From the NCBI GenBank assembly GCA_026399515.1, contig JAPLQT010000117.1:1-64000 (forward strand): a DNA stretch of 64,000 nt, in the 5' to 3' direction. Made by a program: the position numbers and the translations under genes. This DNA comes from Pseudomonadota bacterium. Its GTDB lineage: Bacteria > Pseudomonadota > Gammaproteobacteria > Burkholderiales > Rhodocyclaceae. Every line of letters begins with the position of its first letter. Position 1 is the stretch's first letter. The notes under the pieces are model-generated. The model made no database searches. It was not told the DNA's origin and saw only the letters and a list, made by a program, of their open reading frames with translations. Positions 49,148 to 59,013 of this stretch are shown one piece after another.

Positions 49148-49576
49148 TCAGGCCACCGGTTCGCAGATCGGATGGGCTGCCTGGGCGCTTGCGCCGGTGT
49201 CGTGCCGGGCGCGGTAATCGGCGACCGCCGCCTTGATGGCGTCTTCGGCGAGAATCGAGCAGTGGATCTTCACCGGCGGCAGCGCCAGTTCCTCGGCAAT
49301 CTGGGTGTTCTTGATCTCCAGCGCTTGGTCCAGCGTCTTTCCCTTGACCCATTCGGTCACCAGCGACGACGAGGCTATCGCCGAGCCGCAGCCATAAGTC
49401 TTGAACTTGGCGTCTTCGATGATGCCGTCCTTGCCGACCTTGATTTGCAGCTTCATCACGTCGCCGCAGGCCGGCGCGCCGACCATGCCGGTGGCGACGC
49501 TGTCGTCGTCCTTGGCAAAGCTGCCGACGTTGCGCGGCTGTTCGTAGTGATCGAGTAGCTTTTCGCTATAGGCCAT
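49148..49576 (-). CDS. iscU: Fe-S cluster scaffold IscU
   Basis: The 142-residue scaffold has the three cluster cysteines in [22 protein letters not shown] and [13 protein letters not shown], plus the HscA-recognition LPPVK motif. The short length and these motifs identify IscU rather than the longer modular NifU. It assembles clusters with IscS. It follows iscS after a hairpin region. Confidence 0.94.
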   Translation of the reverse strand: MAYSEKLLDHYEQPRNVGSFAKDDDSVATGMVGAPACGDVMKLQIKVGKDGIIEDAKFKTYGCGSAIASSSLVTEWVKGKTLDQALEIKNTQIAEELALPPVKIHCSILAEDAIKAAVADYRARHDTGASAQAAHPICEPVA

Positions 49577-49648
49577 GGTTTATCTCCGACTAGTCGCCCC
49601 CGCCATCTGTGTGGGTGATGGGGGGGTGAGTGGTTAAATTTGCCCGAA

Positions 49649-49690
49649 GGGCGGCGCATTGAGACGTCATGACGGATCAATGCGCCGCCC
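49649..49690 (-). repeat. Long inverted repeat over the iscS stop codon
   Basis: Perfect 14-base arms (TCAATGCGCCGCCC and its complement) enclose a 14-base loop. The first arm is the last codons and stop of iscS. There is no T run after it. It lies between iscS and iscU, so it could stabilise the iscS transcript or adjust the amounts of the two proteins. Confidence 0.75.
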
Positions 49691-50888
49691 ACTGGACTGA
49701 GTCAAGGTCGATGCCGTCGAGATACATTTCCCACAGCGGCGACATTTCGCGAAGCCGGCCGATGTTCTTCTTGATCAGCGCAATGGCGAAATCCACTTCG
49801 TCCGCCGTGGTCCAACGCCCCAGCGTGAAGCGGATCGCGCTGTGCGCCAGTTCGTCGGGCAGGCCCAGGGCGCGCAGTACATAGGAAGGCTCAAGGCTCG
49901 CGGAAGTGCAGGCTGAGCCGCTCGATACGGCGATGTCCTTGATCGCCATCATCAACGATTCGCCTTCGACGAAATTGAAGCTGAGATTGAGGTTGTGCGG
50001 CACGCGGCTTTCCAGGTCGCCGTTGACGTGGATCGCGTCGAGTTCGGACAGCCCGGCCAGCAGGTGGTCGCGCAAGGTGCGGATACGCGCGTTTTCCTCG
50101 GCCATCGCCAGGCGGGCGAGGCGGTAGGCCTCGCCCATGCCGACGATCTGATGCGTCGCCAGCGTGCCGGAGCGCATGCCGCGTTCGTGGCCGCCGCCGT
50201 GGATCTGCGCTTCCAGCCGCACCCTGGGTTTCCGGCGCACGTAGAGTGCGCCGATCCCCTTGGGGCCGTAAGTCTTGTGTGCCGACAGCGACATCAGGTC
50301 CACCTTGAGCTTGCCAAGGTCGATGGCCACCTTGCCGGTGGCCTGGGCGGCATCGACATGGAACAGCACACCGCGTGCGCGGCAGGTCTCGCCCAGCGCC
50401 GCGATGTCCTGGACCACGCCGATCTCGTTATTGACGAACATCACCGACGCGAGAATCGTATCGGGGCGCAGCGCGGCGACGAACTTGTCCAAGTCCAGCA
50501 AGCCGTCGGGCTCGACGTCGAGATAAGTGACTTCAAATCCGTCACGCTCCAGCTCACGCATGGTGTCGAGCACCGCCTTATGTTCGGTGGTGAGCGTGAC
50601 CAGATGCTTGCCCTTGCCTTTGTGAAAATAGGCAACGCCTTTGAGCGCGAGATTGTTCGACTCCGTCGCCCCCGAGGTCCACACGATTTCCTTGGAATCG
50701 GCGCCGATCAGCGCCGCGACTTCCTTGCGCGCATCTTCGACGGCGCTCTCGGCATCCCAGCCATAGGCATGGGAACGGCTGGCCGGGTTGCCGAACTGTT
50801 CGGTGAGATAGGGAATCATCTTCGCCGCGACGCGCGGATCGACCGGCGTGGTGGCGGAGTAATCGAGATAGATCGGCAGCTTGTGCAT
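49677..50888 (-). CDS. iscS: Cysteine desulfurase IscS
   Basis: The 403-residue PLP enzyme supplies sulfur from cysteine. The PLP lysine is in [16 protein letters not shown] (about residue 206) and the sulfur-carrying Cys loop is [20 protein letters not shown] (about residue 328), long as in IscS. It leads the isc-like operon behind a sigma-54 promoter, so it is probably made for nitrogenase needs. A second, NifS-type enzyme is encoded at 57334. Confidence 0.94.
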   Translation of the reverse strand: MHKLPIYLDYSATTPVDPRVAAKMIPYLTEQFGNPASRSHAYGWDAESAVEDARKEVAALIGADSKEIVWTSGATESNNLALKGVAYFHKGKGKHLVTLTTEHKAVLDTMRELERDGFEVTYLDVEPDGLLDLDKFVAALRPDTILASVMFVNNEIGVVQDIAALGETCRARGVLFHVDAAQATGKVAIDLGKLKVDLMSLSAHKTYGPKGIGALYVRRKPRVRLEAQIHGGGHERGMRSGTLATHQIVGMGEAYRLARLAMAEENARIRTLRDHLLAGLSELDAIHVNGDLESRVPHNLNLSFNFVEGESLMMAIKDIAVSSGSACTSASLEPSYVLRALGLPDELAHSAIRFTLGRWTTADEVDFAIALIKKNIGRLREMSPLWEMYLDGIDLDSVQWAAH

Positions 50889-50948
50889 GAATACTCCCTG
50901 CTGGGTTTGTCGGCGCTTGGTGCTTCGGCACGGTACGCTGGCCTATGA

Positions 50949-50963
50949 GCAAAGAGCGCGCCA
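50949..50963 (-). promoter_or_regulatory. Sigma-54 promoter of the isc-like operon
   Basis: The minus strand reads TGGCGCGCTCTTTGC, matching TGGCACG-N4-TTGC with one mismatch and exact GG-N10-GC spacing. Start of transcription is expected about 50 bases before the iscS ATG. Confidence 0.85.
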
Positions 50964-51048
50964 GCAGCGGAATAGACGTCCATGACTTTGATCGACAAGA
51001 ACTTTCCTTAGTCCATTGGATCGCTTCTCGACCGGTGTTGTCGGGCTT

Positions 51049-51064
51049 TGTCGTCTTCCTTACA
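51049..51064. promoter_or_regulatory. Shared NifA activator site between iscS and nifA
   Basis: TGTCGTCTTCCTTACA is an exact TGT-N10-ACA palindromic site. It lies about 86 bases from each of two divergent sigma-54 promoter matches (50949-50963 and 51150-51164), so one bound NifA could serve both directions. Confidence 0.85.
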
Positions 51065-51149
51065 GGGACGGATCACGACATCGCCGCGACTCCATACGAC
51101 GTCATTCGCGAGCTGAAACCTCATCGGCCGATTCAGTCTCAAGCAGAGT

Positions 51150-51164
51150 TGGCCCGGATATTGC
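51150..51164 (+). promoter_or_regulatory. Candidate sigma-54 promoter of nifA
   Basis: TGGCCCGGATATTGC matches TGGCACG-N4-TTGC with one mismatch and exact GG-N10-GC spacing. It is about 127 bases before the nifA ATG. It would make nifA self-activating through the site at 51049. A second, non-sigma-54 promoter is not excluded. Confidence 0.7.
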
Positions 51165-51290
51165 GTAACAATTTCACAGGTCGTTTGGTGTCAGAAGAAA
51201 TATCCAATCCCGAGGCGATCTGGGGACAGCTGGTTGTGGAGGAGCCACCACTGCGGAACATGTTCATGACTGGGAAGCGAGAGGTGTGCG

Positions 51291-52910
<1,620 letters not shown>

Positions 52911-52951
52911 TGTCTTCCCGCAACACGGCTGCGCAACACCGGTCGTCGCGA

Positions 52952-52967
52952 TGTAGGTTTTGCCACA
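52952..52967. promoter_or_regulatory. NifA activator site for nifB
   Basis: TGTAGGTTTTGCCACA is an exact TGT-N10-ACA match, about 86 bases upstream of the nifB sigma-54 promoter. The spacing equals that seen at nifV and iscS. Confidence 0.88.
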
Positions 52968-53052
52968 AAAGATTTGTCACATGTCGCGAACGACACCTTG
53001 CGGGATCTCGGCACTTTCAATCAAGAGGCTGATTTAGCGGCCTTAATTCAGG

Positions 53053-53067
53053 TGGCATGGTTCTGGC
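53053..53067 (+). promoter_or_regulatory. Sigma-54 promoter of the nifB operon
   Basis: TGGCATGGTTCTGGC keeps the essential GG-N10-GC; the -12 part is TGGC rather than TTGC. It lies 55 bases before the nifB ATG and downstream of an exact NifA site. Confidence 0.8.
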
Positions 53068-53121
53068 TAAACCCTGGTCGACAGGGCTTCATTCGAGGCC
53101 CGCGGCAGAGCGGGGGCAGCC

Positions 53122-54711
53122 ATGCAGGGAGAGACTACTTACATCGATGTCGACGCCATCAAGCCGGTATCGCCGCAACTGAGTGCGCAACTCGGCGAAC
53201 TGCTCGAAAAAGTCGCCGAGCACAAAGGCTGCGGCACCAGCGGCGGTTCCGGCAAGGCGAGTTGCGGCTCCTCCGACGGCCCCGAAGACATGGACCCCGA
53301 AGTGTGGGAGAAGGTCAAGAACCATCCCTGCTATTCCGAGGAAGCGCATCACCACTATGCCCGTATGCACGTGGCGGTGGCGCCGGCCTGCAACATCCAG
53401 TGCAACTATTGCAACCGCAAGTACGACTGCGCCAACGAGTCTCGTCCCGGAGTCGTGAGCGAAAAGCTCACCCCCGAACAGGCCGCCAAGAAAGTGCTGG
53501 CGGTCGCCTCGACGATACCGCAAATGACCGTGCTCGGCATCGCCGGACCCGGCGACCCTCTGGCGAACCCCGAGAAGACCTTCAAGACCTTCGAACTGAT
53601 CGCCAAGACCGCGCCCGACATAAAGCTCTGCCTCTCCACCAACGGCCTGATGCTGCCCGATCACATCGATGCCATCGCCGGATTCAATGTGGATCACGTC
53701 ACCATCACCATCAATATGGTCGATCCCGAAGTGGGCCAGCACATCTACCCGTGGATCTACTACAAGAACAAGCGCTGGACCGGCATCGACGCCGCGCGGA
53801 TTCTCCATGAACGCCAGATGCAGGGCCTGGAGATGCTGACCGAGCGCAAGATCCTGTGCAAGGTCAACTCGGTGATGATCCCCGGCATCAACGACAAGCA
53901 CCTGGTCGAAGTCAACCGCGCGGTCAAGTCGCGCGGCGCCTTCCTGCACAACATCATGCCGCTGATTTCGGCGCCCGAACATGGCACGGTATTCGGCCTC
54001 AACGGCCAGCGCGGGCCGACCGCGCAGGAATTGAAGGCGCTGCAGGATTCCTGCGAAGGCGAAATGAATATGATGCGCCACTGCCGCCAGTGCCGCGCCG
54101 ACGCGGTGGGCCTGCTCGGCGAAGACCGCAGCGCCGAATTCACCACCGAGAAGATCGACGCGATGGAAGTGGTCTACGACGCGGAAACGCGCAAGGCCTA
54201 CCAGGAAACCGTGGAACAGGAACGCCAGGCCACCGTCGCCGCCAAGAACGCCGAGAAGGAACAGCTCGCGCAACTGGCCGACGCGGAAGGCATCAGCATG
54301 CTGATCGCCGTCGCGACCAAGGGTCACGGCAAGGTCAATGAGCACTTCGGTCACGCCACCGAGTTCCAGATCTACGAAGCGACGGCCAAGGGCGCCAAGT
54401 TCGTCGGCCACCGCCGCGTCGACCTCTACTGCCAGGGTGGCTATGGCGAGGAGGACGCGCTGCCCACGGTGATCCGCGCCATCAACGACTGCCACGCCGT
54501 ATTCGTCGCCAAGATCGGCGGCTGTCCCAAGGATGACCTGAAGAAGGCGGGCATCGATCCCGTCGATAAATATGCCAACGCCTTCATCGAGCAGTCGGCC
54601 ATCAGCTATTTCATGGACTACGTCGCCAAGGTCAAGTCCGGCGAAATCGTGCACCGGGTGCGGGGCGACGCCGACATCCGCCAGGGCGCGTTTATTGCCG
54701 CCGCAGCTTAA
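53122..54711 (+). CDS. nifB: NifB, FeMo-cofactor radical SAM synthase with NifX-like domain
   Basis: The 529-residue protein makes NifB-co, the [8Fe-9S-C] core of FeMo-cofactor. The radical SAM cluster motif is CNIQCNYC (Cys 90, 94, 97), with further cluster cysteines such as CGTSGG near 37 and CRQCRAD near 319. A C-terminal NifX/NafY-like domain starts near residue 395 ([19 protein letters not shown]). It leads a long plus-strand operon under NifA and sigma-54 control. Confidence 0.96.
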   Translation: MQGETTYIDVDAIKPVSPQLSAQLGELLEKVAEHKGCGTSGGSGKASCGSSDGPEDMDPEVWEKVKNHPCYSEEAHHHYARMHVAVAPACNIQCNYCNRKYDCANESRPGVVSEKLTPEQAAKKVLAVASTIPQMTVLGIAGPGDPLANPEKTFKTFELIAKTAPDIKLCLSTNGLMLPDHIDAIAGFNVDHVTITINMVDPEVGQHIYPWIYYKNKRWTGIDAARILHERQMQGLEMLTERKILCKVNSVMIPGINDKHLVEVNRAVKSRGAFLHNIMPLISAPEHGTVFGLNGQRGPTAQELKALQDSCEGEMNMMRHCRQCRADAVGLLGEDRSAEFTTEKIDAMEVVYDAETRKAYQETVEQERQATVAAKNAEKEQLAQLADAEGISMLIAVATKGHGKVNEHFGHATEFQIYEATAKGAKFVGHRRVDLYCQGGYGEEDALPTVIRAINDCHAVFVAKIGGCPKDDLKKAGIDPVDKYANAFIEQSAISYFMDYVAKVKSGEIVHRVRGDADIRQGAFIAAAA

Positions 54712-54732
54712 ATCACCAAGGAGAGTCTCAAC

Positions 54733-54957
54733 ATGGCTTACAAGATCATCGGGTCGCAATGTACCGGCTGTTCGGCCTGCGAACCGGAATGCCCGAATGT
54801 CGCCATCTACGAAAAGAATGGCGTGTTCCTCATCAACCCTAAGAAATGCACCGAGTGCATCGGCCATTTCGACGAAGCGCAATGCGCCGCGGTGTGCCCG
54901 GTGGATCTCACCTGCATCATCGACAACGCCGTTCCCCGCTACCAACCGACAGCTTGA
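54733..54957 (+). CDS. fdxN: 2[4Fe-4S] ferredoxin FdxN
   Basis: The 74-residue ferredoxin has two cluster motifs, [12 protein letters not shown] and a second with a long loop, [18 protein letters not shown], as in nif-linked FdxN. It likely gives electrons to NifB or nitrogenase. It follows nifB by 21 bases with a GGAG ribosome site. Confidence 0.93.
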   Translation: MAYKIIGSQCTGCSACEPECPNVAIYEKNGVFLINPKKCTECIGHFDEAQCAAVCPVDLTCIIDNAVPRYQPTA

Positions 54958-54968
54958 GGAAGACTCCC

Positions 54969-55343
54969 ATGAACATAACGATTACCGCAGCAGCCGAAAA
55001 ATTCATGCGCCGCATGGTGCGCTTCGGCGGCGCCGGCACCAACGCCGGGTTCCGCCTCAGCGTGAGCCCCGGCGGATGCTCCGGTTACGCCTCGGAGTTT
55101 TCCGTGGAAGCCGCGCCCCAGCCCGGCGATGCCGCGGTTGAAGTCAACGGCCTCAAAGTATTTCTGCCGGTGGAAAGCCGCTTGATGCTGGAAGGCGCCA
55201 CCATCGACTTCACCGATACGCCGAGAGAATCGGGCTTGACCTTCGTCAATCCCAACGCGGCCGGCTGCGGCACCTGTGGCAGCAGTTCGACCAGCGCGGC
55301 GCCGGTGAAGGTGGACATTTCCGGCCTACAGCGCAGGGCCTGA
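54969..55343 (+). CDS. HesB/IscA-like Fe-S carrier (nif-IscA)
   Basis: The 124-residue A-type carrier has cysteines in SPGGCSGYASEF and AAGCGTCGSS, with a C-terminal extension ending KVDISGLQRRA. It follows fdxN by 11 bases. In other diazotrophs this position holds a nif-specific HesB/IscA protein that helps supply clusters to NifB or nitrogenase parts. The ATG at 54969 gives the expected N-terminus. Confidence 0.87.
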   Translation: MNITITAAAEKFMRRMVRFGGAGTNAGFRLSVSPGGCSGYASEFSVEAAPQPGDAAVEVNGLKVFLPVESRLMLEGATIDFTDTPRESGLTFVNPNAAGCGTCGSSSTSAAPVKVDISGLQRRA

Positions 55344-55359
55344 TCCGGAAAGATGTTCC

Positions 55360-55929
55360 ATGTCGCCAGCCACGACGCCGGTCTCCCGCTCTTTCGCCGC
55401 TGCGGGGCCACCCACCGCCGATGTCGACTCGGATGGTCTCGAAGGGCTTGAGAACGCCTGTCTAGGCTTCGGCCTGCCGGCCGCTGCCGAACAGGAGATA
55501 CAGCTGGCGGGCGCGGCTTATCACGCCGAGGCCGAGGCAGAAAGGCACGTGCTGCGCGCTTTCGAATTGGCGCCCGAACATCCGGCGACCCACATCGCGC
55601 TCTACCGTTTCTATTTCTACCGCAACCGTCTTGCCGAAGCGCTCGCGGTCGGCCTGCGCTGCCTTGCCCACGCGGCTGCTCTCAACGGCCTGGCGCACGA
55701 CTGGCGCGTAGTGGCGCCCGGATCGACCGACTTCGGCGATTATTCGGCTTTGCCACGCTTCTACCTGTTCACGCTCAAGGGCTGCGCTTACCTGAGCCTG
55801 CGCCTCGGCAAACTGGAGCAGGGTGGCGCGATGCTGGAGAAGCTGACGGAGCTCGACGCCGGCGACAAGGTGGGCGGTTCCGTCCTGCGCGGCGTGCTCG
55901 ATCGTCTGGGGCAGATTGATGACGACTGA
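55360..55929 (+). CDS. TPR-like nif-cluster protein (paralogue of 39507-40079)
   Basis: The 189-residue helical protein shares with its paralogue a central HIALYRFYFYRNRLAEALAV and FYLFTLKGCAYLSLRLGKLE pattern. Both look like two or three tetratricopeptide-type repeats. No catalytic motif is visible. It lies between the HesB-like carrier and the LRV gene, whose start it overlaps by 11 bases. A protein-binding role during nitrogenase maturation is an inference. Confidence 0.75.
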   Translation: MSPATTPVSRSFAAAGPPTADVDSDGLEGLENACLGFGLPAAAEQEIQLAGAAYHAEAEAERHVLRAFELAPEHPATHIALYRFYFYRNRLAEALAVGLRCLAHAAALNGLAHDWRVVAPGSTDFGDYSALPRFYLFTLKGCAYLSLRLGKLEQGGAMLEKLTELDAGDKVGGSVLRGVLDRLGQIDDD

Positions 55930-56686
55930 GAACTTCGAAGCCATCGACTGGCAGGGAAACCCCGTCGATTGCGCCGACTGCGCCCAGCGCGAACTGCTCG
56001 CCGCCGGCCAGTGCCGGCTCGGCCACGCCTGTATCGCCGATCGCTATGCCAAGCGCGTCGACCGTTTCTTCCATTGGAATCCGTCCGTGGCGAACGCCAG
56101 CCTCGGCCATCCCTACTTTGAAGTGCGCGCCATCGCCGCCAAGCACGCCGACCTGTTCCATCTCATGGCGCTGCTCGCCGACCCGGACGAGACGGTGCGC
56201 TGGAGCGCCGTGCAGCGCCTGCCCGATCGCTACCTGGAGAGCCTTTGCACCGACCCGCACCGCGAGGTGCGCATCCGCGTCGCGCATCAACTGGAACCGG
56301 CGCGCTTGAAGCGCATGCTCCACGACCCCGACTATTACGTGCGCGCCGTTGTGGCGCGCCGCCTGCCGCTGTCGTTGCTGCCGCAAATGCGCCAGGATCC
56401 CGACCGCCAGGTGCGCATCGAAGTGGCGCGCCGTCTGGCGCCGCAGACGTTGCTGGACATGGCGTCGGATTCCGACGCCGCGGTGCGCATAGTGGTGGCT
56501 CAACGCCTGCCCGCCGCCTTGCTCGGCCCGCTGAGCCAGGACGTCGACTGGCAGGTGCGCTACCAGACGGCCCAACGCCTCCCTCTCGCCGCGCTGACGC
56601 CCCTGCTCGACGACGAGGACGAAGCCGTGCGCGAGCTCGCACGCCAGCGCTACACCGAAATTGAAAAGGAGTCCGAACATGGATGA
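55919..56686 (+). CDS. LRV (leucine-rich-repeat variant) [4Fe-4S] protein
   Basis: The 255-residue protein has an N-terminal cluster motif, C18-x2-C21-x10-C32-x5-C38 (VDCADCAQ then GQCRLGHAC). About seven helical repeats of roughly 24 residues follow, each carrying a D..VR..VA.RL-like core. This matches the structurally known LRV protein found near nifB in Azotobacter. Its exact role is unknown. The ATG at 55919 overlaps the TPR-like gene, and its own end overlaps the next ATG. Confidence 0.88.
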   Translation: MTTENFEAIDWQGNPVDCADCAQRELLAAGQCRLGHACIADRYAKRVDRFFHWNPSVANASLGHPYFEVRAIAAKHADLFHLMALLADPDETVRWSAVQRLPDRYLESLCTDPHREVRIRVAHQLEPARLKRMLHDPDYYVRAVVARRLPLSLLPQMRQDPDRQVRIEVARRLAPQTLLDMASDSDAAVRIVVAQRLPAALLGPLSQDVDWQVRYQTAQRLPLAALTPLLDDEDEAVRELARQRYTEIEKESEHG

Positions 56687-56918
56687 AATCCGCCCGCCCA
56701 AGTTCCAATGGGGCCAGCCGGTATTGGCCGCGATTGATCTGGTGAATGACGGGACCTATCCCGATTGCGTCGCCGACGAATTGCTGACGGCCCGGGGATC
56801 GCAGGGCGAAGTGGTGCAGGTCGGCAACCACGTCGAGACCCAGACGCCGATCTACCTGGTCGAGTTTCCCAACGGCCGGGTGATCGGTTGCCTGGAAGAG
56901 GAAATCAGTGCCGCCTGA
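56679..56918 (+). CDS. Short NifZ-domain protein
   Basis: The 79-residue protein has the NifZ-type SH3-like pattern: FQWGQPVLAAIDLVNDGTYP, then ETQTPIYLVEFPNGRVIGCL. It is shorter than the NifZ encoded at 62768. NifZ proteins help join the MoFe P-cluster halves. The ATG at 56679 has an AAAGGAG site and overlaps the LRV stop. Confidence 0.75.
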   Translation: MDEIRPPKFQWGQPVLAAIDLVNDGTYPDCVADELLTARGSQGEVVQVGNHVETQTPIYLVEFPNGRVIGCLEEEISAA

Positions 56919-56933
56919 GGCGCTGGATTATCG

Positions 56934-57329
56934 ATGAATGCGATGCCCCAAGAGCTGCCCAAAGCGATGCGCCACCGTTCCTCTACCCGTGGCACAGGTG
57001 CGCCGGTCGGCGCGACGCAAGCGACCGAGCTGGACCGGCGCCGCGTCGAGCGCGCTCTGAAGCTACGGGCACGCTATCGCTATGTCACGCCGCATGTGGA
57101 AGTGGAAGCCGGCGGCTTTCGCATCGTCAGCCCATGCTGTTCGCGCAACGTCGACCCCGAAGGCGGCAGCATCGACATCGCCCGCATCGAATACGACGCA
57201 CGGCTTGCGGTGTGGCGCCTGTACTCGAAGAACCACGCCACCGCCGAATGGGAGCAACAAGCCGAAGGACGGCTGCACGATGTCCTCGACCTCCTCAAGG
57301 AGGATCCCCAGCGTGTCTTCTGGCAGTGA
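56934..57329 (+). CDS. Small nif-cluster protein, DUF3024-like
   Basis: The 131-residue protein has a basic N-terminus and a conserved-looking core GFRIVSPCCSRNVDPEGGSI with an adjacent Cys pair, then VWRLYSKNHATAEW. I believe it is DUF3024-like, but this is from memory of the pattern. The Cys pair could bind a metal. It lies between the NifZ-like gene and nifS. The function is unknown. Confidence 0.65.
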   Translation: MNAMPQELPKAMRHRSSTRGTGAPVGATQATELDRRRVERALKLRARYRYVTPHVEVEAGGFRIVSPCCSRNVDPEGGSIDIARIEYDARLAVWRLYSKNHATAEWEQQAEGRLHDVLDLLKEDPQRVFWQ

Positions 57330-57333
57330 CAAG

Positions 57334-58479
57334 ATGGACGCCATCTACTTCGACCACAACGCCACCACGCCGCCGACGCCGGAAGTGGTTGCCGCCGTGA
57401 GCGACACCCTGAGCCACTGCTGGGGCAACGCCTCCAGCGCGCATGGCAGCGGCGCCGCCGCCAAGAGCCGCCTGGTCAAAGCCCGAGCCCAGGTGGCCGC
57501 CCTGCTCGGCGCCGGTCCTTCCGAGATAGTGTTCACCAGCGGGGCGACCGAAAGCAACCACATGGCCATCCTCGGCGCGCTTGCGGCACAGCCGGGCAAG
57601 ACCCGTATCGTCAGCAGCGCGGTCGAGCACCCGGCGACGCTGAAACTACTCGAGCATCTGGAGCGGCTTGGGTATATCGTCACCTGCCTCGATGTGGATA
57701 CCCAGGGCCGTCTCGATCCGGCCCGCATAGCTGCCGCGCTCACGCCGCAAACCGCGCTGCTGAGCCTGATGTGGGCCAACAACGAAACCGGCGCGCTGTT
57801 TCCCGTCGCCGCCGCGGCGCAAATTGCCAAGGCGCGCGGCGTGCTGTTCCATACCGACGCGGTGCAGGCGGTCGGCAAGGTGGAAATCGATGTGCGGCAA
57901 ATTCCGGTGGGCCTACTTTCCGTTTCCGCGCACAAGCTGCATGGCCCGCCCGGCATAGGCGCCCTGTTTGTGAGGAAGGGCGTCGCTTTGCCGCCGCTGA
58001 TCTTCGGCCACCAGGAACGGCGGCGGCGCGGCGGCACCGAAAACCTTCCGGGAATCGTCGGTTTCGGCGTCGCCGCCGAACAGACGGCCCGCTCCTGGCG
58101 GGAGGATGCGGCGCGCGTGCAGAAGTTGCGAGATTATTTCGAGCTACAACTGACGCAGAGGCTGGCCGAGGTCCGCATCAATGCCGCCGGCGCGGAGCGC
58201 CTGCCCAACACCAGCAACTTCGCTTTCGGCGCTATCGATGCGGAAATCATCCTCGACCGCCTGGATAAGGCGGGCATCCGCGCCTCCAGTGGATCGGCAT
58301 GCACGGCAGGCGGCACCGAAGCGTCGCATGTCCTGACCGCGATGGGCCAGCCTCCCGAGACGGCGCTGGCCGCTCTGCGTTTTTCCTTCGGCAGCGGCAA
58401 CCACGCCGCCGAAATTCAACATGTGCTTGATCTGCTGCCGGCCATCGTCGAGCCGTTGATGCTCGAAGCCGTGACGTAA
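57334..58479 (+). CDS. nifS: Cysteine desulfurase NifS
   Basis: The 381-residue PLP enzyme provides sulfur for nitrogenase clusters. The PLP lysine is in SVSAHKLHGPPGIGALF and the catalytic Cys in SSGSACTAGGTEASHVL. The N-terminus IYFDHNATTPPTPEV is typical. The ATG at 57334 is used; an in-frame GTG at 57313 would overlap the previous gene. It is clearly distinct from the IscS at 49677, so the cluster carries both types. Confidence 0.92.
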   Translation: MDAIYFDHNATTPPTPEVVAAVSDTLSHCWGNASSAHGSGAAAKSRLVKARAQVAALLGAGPSEIVFTSGATESNHMAILGALAAQPGKTRIVSSAVEHPATLKLLEHLERLGYIVTCLDVDTQGRLDPARIAAALTPQTALLSLMWANNETGALFPVAAAAQIAKARGVLFHTDAVQAVGKVEIDVRQIPVGLLSVSAHKLHGPPGIGALFVRKGVALPPLIFGHQERRRRGGTENLPGIVGFGVAAEQTARSWREDAARVQKLRDYFELQLTQRLAEVRINAAGAERLPNTSNFAFGAIDAEIILDRLDKAGIRASSGSACTAGGTEASHVLTAMGQPPETALAALRFSFGSGNHAAEIQHVLDLLPAIVEPLMLEAVT

Positions 58480-58515
58480 CAGCGGCATAGGAATTTTTCA
58501 AATGGAGCAAGCGCA

Positions 58516-58731
58516 ATGAAAGTGATGATCCGCAAAGATTCCGCCGGCACGCTGTCGGTCTATGTGCCCAAGAAGGACCTGGAAGAACCGGTGGTGTCGA
58601 TGCAGAACCCGGATATGTGGGGCGGTACCGTGACGCTCGGCAACGGTTGGCTGCTGGAATTGCCGGCGATGGCGGCGGACACCCGTCTGCCCATCACCGT
58701 CGATGCGCGCAGGGTGGGGGGAGACGACTGA
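58516..58731 (+). CDS. nifT: NifT/FixU protein
   Basis: The 71-residue protein has the NifT pattern MKVMIRKDSAGTLSVYVPKK, ending in LPITVDARRVGG. Its role is unknown; mutants in other species show little effect. It lies 36 bases after nifS with a GAGCAAGCGCA leader. Its stop overlaps or abuts the next small gene. Confidence 0.92.
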   Translation: MKVMIRKDSAGTLSVYVPKKDLEEPVVSMQNPDMWGGTVTLGNGWLLELPAMAADTRLPITVDARRVGGDD

Positions 58732-58732
58732 G

Positions 58733-59005
58733 ATGAGCCTGTCCTCCCAACAGTTGGAAGTCATCGCCGGCGTGCTGTTGACGACAATGCCCGGCGCGAA
58801 TCCGCTGCCGGCGCTACGCCGCGAATTCGCCGGAGCGTCAGTGTCGCTCAGCCGCTGCGAGGCCGACGACATGAGCGGAGAAACGCCGTTCCGCCGCCTG
58901 CCGGCCTTCGATGTGTTCCTGGTGGACGCGGCCAGCCACTGTCGGCGGCTGGTGGACGATCCGCTGGAAGCGTCGGGCGTCATCGTTGCGGCACGGCCGG
59001 CTTAG
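58733..59005 (+). CDS. Small nif-cluster protein of unknown function (DUF6129-like)
   Basis: The 90-residue protein has LPALRREFAGASVSLSRCEA, DDMSGETPFR and FDVFLVDAASHCRRLVDDP as its most distinctive segments. It resembles a short family found beside nif genes (possibly DUF6129), without known activity. The ATG at 58733 follows the nifT stop by one base. It immediately precedes the DegT-like gene. Confidence 0.7.
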   Translation: MSLSSQQLEVIAGVLLTTMPGANPLPALRREFAGASVSLSRCEADDMSGETPFRRLPAFDVFLVDAASHCRRLVDDPLEASGVIVAARPA

Positions 59006-59013
59006 GAGCTGTA

